From: a virus
DNA length: 26,353 bases
Strand: one strand, 5' to 3'
IMG/VR virus record: IMGVR_UViG_3300038566_000387
Location: 1 to 26,353 of that record
The position numbers and the translations under genes are program-made. The stretch's first letter is position 1. Every line of letters begins with the position of its first letter. Positions 17,919-24,351 of this stretch are shown one piece after another. A model generated the notes under the pieces. The model had not been told where the DNA came from, did no database searches, and saw only the letters and a list, made by a program, of their open reading frames with translations.

Positions 17919-19091
17919 TTATGTGTAAGCAGTGACACCTTTTAATTGACCGTGGCGATTTTCAGTAGCAAGCCAGAAGCCAATCTCAGAGAGATACTCT
18001 TCTTTAATCTTGTCATCACCAGGATTTTGTCTGTCTTTCAAAAGTTTAGTGTCTCGGTTCTTACCGTTACCGTTTAGGTATCTGTAACCGACTCTTTCAA
18101 CGTCAATGGCAAATGCCATTCCGCCCCAGACAGTGTTCTCAGAGAGAATTCTTTCAAGGACAAAGTTGATTTCGCCGTGAACGGAGAGATAGTTCATAAT
18201 GCCGATACCGTAGGTTTTATCCTTCGGGAACATTTGCAACTTGCTCTTAGCCCAGCTATTAACTGCGCTTGCGATTAAGCTAGAAAGTAAGCCGAATTTC
18301 TTGTCACCACCGTGCTGGAAGACATCTCCAACCCAATCTTCAAATTCAGATTCGGTGAGAGTTCCATTGGAATCAGAGGTAACGTTGGTTGACATGAAGT
18401 ATTCCAAACCTCCAGTAGCACGAATAGGTTCATCGGTGCCAGAAGTAGAGGTATCTTCTTTAGGTTCACCAAAGAGGAAAGCTCTTTCGATGTCTTTCAT
18501 GTGAACGTCAAGATGTTCTTTTCTTAAGGTAGCTAAATCATCAGGTCCACCGTAGACTTCAGTTGCAGCACCAGTTTCAGTGATGTCGATAGGTTCACGG
18601 AAGATTTGGGTATAATTAGTTTTCTTTACTTTTTGAGTAGTGAGAGCAGCTCGAATTGAAGCACCTTCAGCGTTAGCATTACCGATTATCACTAAGACAT
18701 CATCGTTGGCTAAAGCCTGAGCAGCAGTATCACCCCAACCACGGGAAATAGTCAAAGTGTTAGTGCTAACTTCAGTAACACGGAATTGTTCACCAGCAGT
18801 GACATCACGAACAACATCACCAGCTCGGAACTTAGTACCATCATCAACTACGATTTGGGTAGCCGTGGTTGCATAACCAGTTGAATAATTGATAGCGTCT
18901 TGTCGAGATGGGTGTTCTTTTTCAAACCAGCGATATTCAGGATCAATGACTCCGACTTTCTTTAATTTACGAGCGAAAAAGGCCAAGACTGCGTAATCCG
19001 CAGACACGTACCACAATTTGTCCGAATGGTCGAACTTGCGTGCGTCTTGACTAATGTTTTCTGTTGAGCGTACTCCGTTTATGTTTGACAT
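17919..19091 (-). CDS. Major capsid protein (SU10-type, DUF5309-like)
   Basis: 390 residues when started at the ATG 19089-19091 (MSNINGVRST). A GTG upstream at 19130 would start inside the -35 box of the promoter, so it is rejected. Features match the SU10-type major capsid protein: TNYTQIFREPIDITETG, then LRKEHLDVHMKDIERAFLFGEP, RATGGLEYFMSTNV, a YGIGIMNYLSVHGEINF segment, and a C-terminal EIGFWLATENRHGQLKGV. The region at residues ~75-135 is an inserted beta domain with ISRGWGDTAAQAL. This protein builds the icosahedral shell. It is downstream of the scaffold gene and has its own strong promoter (TTGACA-17-TAAATT). Recalled family match, high in motif order. Confidence 0.85.
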   Translation of the reverse strand: MSNINGVRSTENISQDARKFDHSDKLWYVSADYAVLAFFARKLKKVGVIDPEYRWFEKEHPSRQDAINYSTGYATTATQIVVDDGTKFRAGDVVRDVTAGEQFRVTEVSTNTLTISRGWGDTAAQALANDDVLVIIGNANAEGASIRAALTTQKVKKTNYTQIFREPIDITETGAATEVYGGPDDLATLRKEHLDVHMKDIERAFLFGEPKEDTSTSGTDEPIRATGGLEYFMSTNVTSDSNGTLTESEFEDWVGDVFQHGGDKKFGLLSSLIASAVNSWAKSKLQMFPKDKTYGIGIMNYLSVHGEINFVLERILSENTVWGGMAFAIDVERVGYRYLNGNGKNRDTKLLKDRQNPGDDKIKEEYLSEIGFWLATENRHGQLKGVTAYT

Positions 19092-19098
19092 ATAATTT

Positions 19099-19127
19099 AA
19101 TTTAGAATCTTCAAAGATACTTGTCAA
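19099..19127 (-). promoter_or_regulatory. Promoter of the major capsid gene (leaderless)
   Basis: Minus strand: TTGACA (19122-19127), 17-nt spacer, TAAATT (19099-19104), 7 nt to the ATG. Its -35 overlaps the -35 of the divergent plus-strand promoter. Confidence 0.75.
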
Positions 19128-19150
19128 CACCCGATAAAAACTGGTATCAT
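19121..19150 (+). promoter_or_regulatory. Divergent promoter of the zinc-knuckle/HTH gene
   Basis: TTGTCA (19121-19126), 18-nt spacer, TATCAT (19145-19150) preceded by TGG, an extended -10. The ATG is at 19175, so an ~18-nt leader is expected. The -35 shares five bases with that of the capsid promoter on the other strand. Confidence 0.6.
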
Positions 19151-19174
19151 GTGTCTAGTATTTAACATCTAGGT

Positions 19175-19516
19175 ATGAAAAAACAAAAAAACGATATTTA
19201 TACAACAGTTTTGTGGAGAGATAATCACCAATGCACTAATTGTGGCAGCACTAAAAGTATTGCTGTTTATTTAGAGAATGTTGACCTTCCTCCTGTTTTG
19301 AACAATCTAAAAACCTATTGCATTGCCTGTATCTGTGATAAAAGAAAAATTAAAACCAAAGTCCATAACCCATCTCCAAGCCTAATCCAAGAGTTAAGAG
19401 ACAATGGAATTCCAGACATTGAAATAGCCAAAAACTTTTTAGGGTGTAGCCGACAACGTCTCTATCAAATAATGGAAGATTTCACTAAAGCTAAAAGAAG
19501 ACTTGGTATTCGTTAA
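19175..19516 (+). CDS. HNH-like zinc-knuckle plus HTH protein, antisense in the structural block
   Basis: 113 residues. Cys20-x2-Cys23 and Cys49-x2-Cys52 enclose a spacing like that of small HNH nucleases (C-x2-C ... NLKTYC-x2-C), but the central His-His and the final His are absent, leaving VYLEN, so cleavage is unlikely. Residues ~70-100 form a helix-turn-helix (IQELRDNGIPDIEIAKNFLGCSRQRLY). The product therefore looks like a DNA-binding regulator derived from an HNH ancestor. It is the only plus-strand gene between 10740 and 26353, sits between scaffold and capsid genes, and its TTAA (19513-19516) serves as stop for both this gene and the scaffold gene. It may control the capsid promoter it diverges from (inference). 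Confidence 0.65.
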   Translation: MKKQKNDIYTTVLWRDNHQCTNCGSTKSIAVYLENVDLPPVLNNLKTYCIACICDKRKIKTKVHNPSPSLIQELRDNGIPDIEIAKNFLGCSRQRLYQIMEDFTKAKRRLGIR

Positions 19517-20532
19517 AAGATAACTCCGCTTTTCTTTTTGACAGCCATCATAGCGTCAATATCATCACCAACAGGGTCTTTACCTTTATTTGAACCACCG
19601 TTTAATTGTGGTGTGCCAGGAATTATTTCAACAGGGTCCTTTTGACCTGGAGCTGGAGAAGGATTCCCGCCAATAATATCAGCAGCTAATTTCTCATAAT
19701 CAGCATAATTCAAATCAACATACTGTTTATTTTCTGCCTTAGCTTTGGCACTTCTTCTATATTTCTCTCCATAAACAGCCCTCTCAAATCTGTCAGCAAC
19801 ATCGTCCTTTTTAAGAATTGGGAATTTAGTAGTAAGTTTATCCCAAATACTTTTAGCTGCCTCATCTGCTTTGATGGCACTAACTCTTTCCTCACTTTCT
19901 TCTTGAATTGACCTTTTTAAGATTCCAAACTGAATGGCCCCAAGACTACCACCAGCCATACTTCGTTGAAGTTCAACAATCACTTTGGTTAAAGTATCGT
20001 GAAGATAGTTCTGAATATCAAAAGAGCCTTCTTTGTCTTTGTAGGCGTCAGGATTTGGAACCTCAATTTTAACCAATGGCTTTGAAACCATATTGAGGAC
20101 GTGTTCATTCAATTCTTTATTTTGAGTTGTTCTGTCAATAGCTTTATTGATTGATTCCAATTTTTCTTTTTCGATTTCCTCAGCAGTTTTTTGAGGAGAA
20201 TTTTCAGGATTCTCTGGGTTCTCAGGATTTGGTTTTTCGGGAGTAGGATTCTCAGGTGTAGGGTTCTCAGGATTTTCGGGAGTTGGGTTTTCAGGATTCT
20301 TAGGTGTAGGGTTCTCAGGATTTTCGGGAGTTGGGTTTTCAGGATTCTCAGGTGTAGGGTTCTCAGGGGTTGGATTTTCAGGGTTATCTAAATTTTCTGG
20401 CGTAGACAAAATATCTTGCGCCTGTTGTCTCTCTTCGGAAGGAGTTACAATTCCCGCCATAAAAGAAGGAATATCTGAAGAGGGAGTTGAGCTTGGAGCA
20501 ATTTCTGTTCCGTTGTTTTTTGTTGGGTCCAT
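19513..20532 (-). CDS. Scaffold protein candidate with Pro/Glu/Asn repeats
   Basis: 339 residues. Residues 45-113 are low-complexity repeats of NPENPTPE type. The rest is helical and charged: residues ~115-150 (AEEIEKEKLESINKAIDR) and ~185-270, with a disordered, Gly/Pro-rich C-terminus. Position immediately before the major capsid gene, the helical composition and the acidic low-complexity N-terminus are typical of phage scaffolds, which guide prohead assembly and are then removed. No protease motif is visible. It has its own consensus-like promoter with a leaderless start. The name rests on context and composition. Confidence 0.65.
   Translation of the reverse strand: MDPTKNNGTEIAPSSTPSSDIPSFMAGIVTPSEERQQAQDILSTPENLDNPENPTPENPTPENPENPTPENPENPTPKNPENPTPENPENPTPENPTPEKPNPENPENPENSPQKTAEEIEKEKLESINKAIDRTTQNKELNEHVLNMVSKPLVKIEVPNPDAYKDKEGSFDIQNYLHDTLTKVIVELQRSMAGGSLGAIQFGILKRSIQEESEERVSAIKADEAAKSIWDKLTTKFPILKKDDVADRFERAVYGEKYRRSAKAKAENKQYVDLNYADYEKLAADIIGGNPSPAPGQKDPVEIIPGTPQLNGGSNKGKDPVGDDIDAMMAVKKKSGVIF
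20194..20400 (-). repeat. Tandem repeats coding for Asn-Pro-Glu / Pro-Thr-Pro-Glu units
   Basis: About 200 bp of imperfect short direct repeats within the scaffold gene, coding residues 45-113 with units PENPTPEN and PENPENPT. The repeat count is likely variable between related phages. Long open reading frames also appear in the opposite direction because of the repeats. Confidence 0.75.
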
Positions 20533-20538
20533 AAAACA

Positions 20539-20567
20539 ATCTTAAACACAAAAAGGAAAAGTGTCAA
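20539..20567 (-). promoter_or_regulatory. Promoter of the scaffold gene (leaderless)
   Basis: Minus strand: TTGACA (20562-20567), 17-nt spacer, TAAGAT (20539-20544), then 6 nt to the ATG at 20532. The -35 lies within the shared 17-nt element. Confidence 0.75.
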
Positions 20568-20578
20568 GTGGGTTTACA
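20562..20578 (-). repeat. 17-nt promoter element, copy 2
   Basis: TGTAAACCCACTTGACA on the minus strand, identical to 17690-17706. It ends exactly at the stop codon of the 238-aa gene. Confidence 0.7.
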
Positions 20579-21295
20579 TTACCTGGCGAAGATTTGGAAA
20601 GTTTTTTCTTCTGTTAAATCAACAGATGTGTCAATTTCAATCACGTCTGTTGGTAACAAAATAAATCCTACTGTCACGGAAGATAAGGCATTTTCATTAA
20701 GTGCGCTTGATTCCAAAATCGTAGTCCCCAAACTATCTTTAATTCTCAAAACGTAAGTGGCACCAATACCATTAAGAGAAGGAGCGCTTACTAATAATTT
20801 ATTTACAAAACCACTTTCACCAAAGGCTATTGAATCAACGTCGTTGATATCTCCACCAGTTAAAAATCCTCCAGTTCCGTCCCAATCCAAATGGTCGTCG
20901 TCTTCTGCTTTTGCAATTAAATTACCAGCCAAACCAGCTACTTTTGCAGTCACGGTCACAGCATGTGCTGTCACCGCCCCACAAGTTACGTCTGGGTGAG
21001 CTACTGTTCCAGTTCCATATTTGGTCCCTTCACCAGCCTCACCATTGATAGCTGCTTTCAAATTTCCAAGAGTCGTATCTGCGTCAGCTCCTATCAATAC
21101 TTCATAAGGAATAGCCGCTGGGTCAGTAGTTAAGGCGGAAACAAAGGTATAAATTATTTCTCCAATAGTCACTTTTTTCCCAGCAGTTACCTGAGTATTG
21201 TCAGAAGTCAAAACAGCTGAAGCCGATGTATCAGGTTCATTCAATACCAAAGATATTTTTGTTGGAAGAATTGCTTCTCTATTTATACCACCCAT
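20579..21295 (-). CDS. Beta-rich structural protein, 238 aa
   Basis: 238 residues. Residues ~35-120 carry KKVTIGEIIYTFVSAL, IPYEVLIGADADTTLGNLKAAING and GTKYGTGTVAHPDVTC, a beta module met in many phage structural proteins (tail, baseplate or decoration types). The C-terminus (residues ~150-238) holds a second beta domain with SIAFGESGFVNKLLVSAPS and a VTVGFILLPTDVIEIDTS hairpin. It lies between the 114-aa gene and the scaffold. A capsid decoration or head-fibre role fits position; a tail role is possible. The leaderless start has TAGAAT 6 nt upstream, but the -35 spacing is long (19 nt). Confidence 0.6.
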   Translation of the reverse strand: MGGINREAILPTKISLVLNEPDTSASAVLTSDNTQVTAGKKVTIGEIIYTFVSALTTDPAAIPYEVLIGADADTTLGNLKAAINGEAGEGTKYGTGTVAHPDVTCGAVTAHAVTVTAKVAGLAGNLIAKAEDDDHLDWDGTGGFLTGGDINDVDSIAFGESGFVNKLLVSAPSLNGIGATYVLRIKDSLGTTILESSALNENALSSVTVGFILLPTDVIEIDTSVDLTEEKTFQIFAR

Positions 21296-21301
21296 AAAAT
21301 C

Positions 21302-21332
21302 ATTCTATCACCTTTTTATTTTGTTTTGTCAA
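21302..21332 (-). promoter_or_regulatory. Weak promoter of the 238-aa structural gene
   Basis: Minus strand: TTGACA (21327-21332), 19-nt spacer, TAGAAT (21302-21307), then 6 nt to the ATG at 21295. The long spacer weakens the call, but the -10 to ATG distance fits the pattern of the other starts. Confidence 0.45.
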
Positions 21333-21660
21333 CCAGTCTCTTTTTGTTCTCGACAAAATCAGGAAACCACCTGACCCACTCGCTTTGCATATCCTTGCGA
21401 TAAAAAACAATCCCATCTTCTATTTTATAAAGATGAGGCGGGTGAAGTTTAATTCCGTGAGAGAAATTGTCCCTATGAACTTTACACTCAGCCATTCTGG
21501 TTGACTGGTCTATAATTTCATATCGACATTTGACAGCTTCAGCTTGAGTTAAACGAAAAGAAACCTGCTCTTTTGAGGTTTCAATTGTTCCCATTTTCTC
21601 GGCAACTTTCCAAGCCTGAGCTAAAGGTGATTCGGATTTTGGTTTAATTAGTGGTCTCAT
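21316..21660 (-). CDS. Hypothetical protein, 114 aa
   Basis: 114 residues, mixed alpha/beta, with many Lys and Arg. A central part (VSFRLTQAEAVKCRYEIIDQSTRMAECKV, positions ~33-62) and the aromatic C-terminal EWVRWFPDFVENKK are its notable parts. Its start overlaps the stop of the preceding gene by 4 nt (ATGA), so it is translationally coupled. No family is recognised; head-assembly function is only a guess from position. Confidence 0.6.
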   Translation of the reverse strand: MRPLIKPKSESPLAQAWKVAEKMGTIETSKEQVSFRLTQAEAVKCRYEIIDQSTRMAECKVHRDNFSHGIKLHPPHLYKIEDGIVFYRKDMQSEWVRWFPDFVENKKRLVDKTK

Positions 21661-22193
21661 TTTATTTTTTGAGCCTCTTCGTTTTCCTGAGTCGCTTTCT
21701 CTACCATAAAGATAGCGTCATCAAAAAACTTTCGACTGTCCTCTATCATTGATAATAAACCATTTTGAAAGCCCATGTAATAATCAAGAGATTGTTGATT
21801 ATCTCCCTTCCTAAATTCGGGGTGTCTTAAAGCAGCATATCCAATTTTTTCACATTTTTGGAGAAATTTTACAAAGTCTGAGTACCCTTCTGAATCGCAA
21901 AGTTTGGAGACCCTAAGGTTTCTTTGATAAACTCTTTCTTTTGCTTCTTGAATTCTTCCATCTTCTTTTTCTCGTAATCGTTTTCGTAGTGAGCTTTCCA
22001 CTCTTCGGCTGATTTTGGCTTCATTCCAAAGGCTTCTGGTGAAGTTTCCAAGATTTCTCCAGGTTTGGTGTCGTCTACGTTTAGCCTCCAATTCGGAATT
22101 TCTCTCAGACTCAGAAACGGAATCCCTCTTTTCCCTGTGCCAGAACATTTCTCGCACTTTAGTGAACCAGTTTTTATTTTCTTTGGTAGCCAT
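21657..22193 (-). CDS. Downstream frame of the zinc-ribbon gene, shifted by one base
   Basis: Open in the -1 frame relative to the zinc-ribbon frame, sharing 325 bp (21869-22193) with it. The first ~105 codons after the ATG at 22191-22193 read as an Arg/Lys/Glu-rich product of the kind expected from the wrong frame, whereas the last ~75 residues (DSEGYSDFVKFLQKCEKIGYAALRH, then YYMGFQNGLLSMIEDSRKFFDDAIF) look like a genuine helical domain. Its stop overlaps the next start by 4 nt (ATGA), the same arrangement as in all genes of this operon, so the true product probably starts at 22351 in the other frame and joins this frame near 21965. Either a programmed -1 frameshift or an assembly indel could produce this. 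An independent overlapping gene is less likely. Confidence 0.5.
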   Translation of the reverse strand: MATKENKNWFTKVREMFWHREKRDSVSESERNSELEAKRRRHQTWRNLGNFTRSLWNEAKISRRVESSLRKRLREKEDGRIQEAKERVYQRNLRVSKLCDSEGYSDFVKFLQKCEKIGYAALRHPEFRKGDNQQSLDYYMGFQNGLLSMIEDSRKFFDDAIFMVEKATQENEEAQKIK

Positions 22194-22351
22194 AAATTAT
22201 TTTTCCAACCACATTTGGAACAAGTAAACTTAACATTACTTAGATTATGACACTTTGGACATAGTTTTACAAGTTTCTTTGTCCCATTTGATTTGAAAAC
22301 CCAGGTTAAAATCAATTCAACTTTTGGGTGAATTAAACAAAATTCGGTCAT
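21869..22351 (-). CDS. Zinc-ribbon protein, upstream frame (apparent frameshift)
   Basis: 160 residues as read. Six cysteines form three pairs: C31-x2-C34, C44-x2-C47 and C66-x2-C69, a double zinc ribbon, followed by a charged domain with PGEILETSPEAFGMKPKSA and a Lys-rich helix (ENDYEKKKMEEFKKQKK). It starts in a 4-nt ATGA overlap with the portal gene, which fixes its start and links its translation. The frame runs out at 21869, whereas the coupling to the next gene lies at 21657 in a different frame, implying a frame change. A G-AAA-AAG heptamer in phase (21965-21971) is a candidate slip site. Position next to the portal suggests a head-assembly or packaging helper. Confidence 0.55.
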   Translation of the reverse strand: MTEFCLIHPKVELILTWVFKSNGTKKLVKLCPKCHNLSNVKFTCSKCGWKNNLWLPKKIKTGSLKCEKCSGTGKRGIPFLSLREIPNWRLNVDDTKPGEILETSPEAFGMKPKSAEEWKAHYENDYEKKKMEEFKKQKKEFIKETLGSPNFAIQKGTQTL

Positions 22352-24351
22352 TGTTGAGGTATATTTTCAACTGGAGGTAAATTTCCAGCGCCCATAATCG
22401 TTTCTAATGGATTTGGCTGCTCTACGGCCCCCTGGTCGCTTTGCATTACTGGACTTGTCCCTGGTTGAGGGGGTACTATTGGAGCGCCGCCAGGAACTTC
22501 AATTGGAGGATTTTGAGGATTTGCTTCAGCTGGAACCTTTTCTTTCTTGCTACGAGCCTCTTGAATCGCTTTAATCCAGTAAGGAGCGTCAGTAATTCCA
22601 TATCCTTGCAAGTATTTTAATAAGAATTTGTCGTAAACTTCAGAAGGTATTTGAGCAAAAGGTCCTTTCTCTGAAACAAATCTATCAGCCACGGAATTTA
22701 ATTTCATAGCTTCTGCCTGTTGGTCAATAACAGCTGAAGCGTTTGGCACAACCCGAATATCAATAAATCCTTTTATTGATTTCAAATCAGAAACTTTTGC
22801 ACTTCTTTCCACAATTTCACCAAATTGACCAAGCATTCTCTTTGTTCTGTCTTTATCCAAAAATTGCCTGGACATCTCCAAAATAAAATATCCAAGAGAT
22901 TTAAGAGCAACCTTTTCAAACATTCTCGACTTAACAATAAATCTAGCATTGGCAGCTTCTTGAACCAACCTCAAACCTCCATAAGTTCTTCCTGCTAAAG
23001 TAGAGCCTTCATCTCCTTTAACATAATCATTTACTCCTGTGACACGTTCAATTATTTTAATCAACTCATTGGCTTCAGTGAAGGCGTTGCCAGTGACATC
23101 ATTTCCTTTAATAGCCTTGACAGCCCTATCAACATCGGTGACTGAGGTAATTGAATTTGGAACAGGAACGAACTCATCATCTTCAGAAATATAATTTGAA
23201 TTGACCAACCAAAAATTAAGCATTGATTGAACCAAGTTATCGTAGCGCATATTCCACAAATCAGTGACGCCATCTTCCATTTTTTTAATAGCGTCAATAA
23301 CGCTTCGATTAAAATAAGAATGAGGCATTGGAGTGTCCCCGACAAAAATGAAGGGGTCAAACATACAATCGTAAGGACTTCTCATTCCACCCTCTGCTGT
23401 CAATTGATGTTTTTCATTGACAAAAACGTGGACAATTCCGTTTTCCCACATTTTGTCGACAATTAAAAGAGGAATTTTATCATCATCAGTAGTCAATGTT
23501 TTTTCTCCACCTGGGTCAGCAAAAAGTTCATAGTAGTCTTGCATAAAATCTTTTGGAATTTCAGAGGTAAAACCACCTTTTCCTTCATCAACTAAAGCAG
23601 CAATTTCTTGCATTTTTGCTTCGTTATAACCAAAAGCCTCTGCCTCGGAAGCTAGTTCTTCAAAAGTCATATAATCACGCTCGATTTTATATCTCATTCT
23701 TCCTGGCATATCAAAACCTTTGTCGGGGAAAAATAAGAAAAAAGGTTTGTGTTTAATATCAAAATCGTCTAAAACAGGGGAATCTTTTAATTTTTTGGTC
23801 CACCTAACGTCACCTTCCTTGTTTACTTCTTTAGCCGTCTTCAAAACATCGACTGCGTTTTCTTCTTCAACAATTCCAGCTGGTTCCAGGTTGGCCAAAT
23901 ACATTGCCGCCTTTCTTGTTTCTCGGCGCCACAAAGGTCTTAAAACAGCATTTCCAGTGATAATAGCTTCCTTTACCCCTTTCAATAATTTAAGGTAAAT
24001 AGGCTCGCCTAGTAACTCTAATTTTGGATTTTCATATTCAATTTGGATAATTGATTTCGCAGATTGTTCATAAGGCACGTCTTCTGGTTCCTCAGCTATG
24101 GCAGTATATTCAGGGTCTTTACCAATAATTCTTGGAATAGTTGTCTCCACAATATCATTTGAAAGAGGAATAACCATTGTTGATTGAAACGGATAGTCAC
24201 CCTCAGAAATACCACCAACATCAAGCCGACCCAAATAGTGCTTATAATTATCAATTGACCTTGTCCAGTGTGGTTCACAAAAATCTCTCGATTCCTTCAG
24301 CCTTTTTTTGTATCTGTCTAGTGTTGATATTGTTTTGCTTGTGTAATTCAT
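22348..24351 (-). CDS. Portal protein (P22/SU10-like)
   Basis: 667 residues, the size of podoviral portals. It has the N-terminal tyrosine-rich helix (YTSKTISTLDRYKKRLKES), YPFQSTMVIPLSNDIVETTIPRIIG, a GNAVLRPLW strand typical of the wing, VTDLWNMRYDNLVQSMLNFW in the stem region, and an alpha-helical C-terminal crown. The last ~65 residues are Pro/Gln-rich and likely disordered. Portal forms the dodecameric ring through which DNA enters and leaves the capsid. It overlaps terL by 4 nt upstream and the zinc-ribbon gene by 4 nt downstream, so the three are one translational unit. Order terminase-portal-scaffold-capsid is canonical. Confidence 0.85.
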   Translation of the reverse strand: MNYTSKTISTLDRYKKRLKESRDFCEPHWTRSIDNYKHYLGRLDVGGISEGDYPFQSTMVIPLSNDIVETTIPRIIGKDPEYTAIAEEPEDVPYEQSAKSIIQIEYENPKLELLGEPIYLKLLKGVKEAIITGNAVLRPLWRRETRKAAMYLANLEPAGIVEEENAVDVLKTAKEVNKEGDVRWTKKLKDSPVLDDFDIKHKPFFLFFPDKGFDMPGRMRYKIERDYMTFEELASEAEAFGYNEAKMQEIAALVDEGKGGFTSEIPKDFMQDYYELFADPGGEKTLTTDDDKIPLLIVDKMWENGIVHVFVNEKHQLTAEGGMRSPYDCMFDPFIFVGDTPMPHSYFNRSVIDAIKKMEDGVTDLWNMRYDNLVQSMLNFWLVNSNYISEDDEFVPVPNSITSVTDVDRAVKAIKGNDVTGNAFTEANELIKIIERVTGVNDYVKGDEGSTLAGRTYGGLRLVQEAANARFIVKSRMFEKVALKSLGYFILEMSRQFLDKDRTKRMLGQFGEIVERSAKVSDLKSIKGFIDIRVVPNASAVIDQQAEAMKLNSVADRFVSEKGPFAQIPSEVYDKFLLKYLQGYGITDAPYWIKAIQEARSKKEKVPAEANPQNPPIEVPGGAPIVPPQPGTSPVMQSDQGAVEQPNPLETIMGAGNLPPVENIPQQ

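Noticed and set aside
19092-19130. GTG start at 19130 that would extend the capsid protein by 13 residues.
   Set aside because: It would lie within the -35 box of the capsid promoter; the ATG at 19091 is 7 nt from the -10.
20194-20400. Short repeats suggestive of a CRISPR array.
   Set aside because: There are no unique spacers of constant length; the repeats are in frame and code for Pro/Glu/Asn units of the scaffold candidate.
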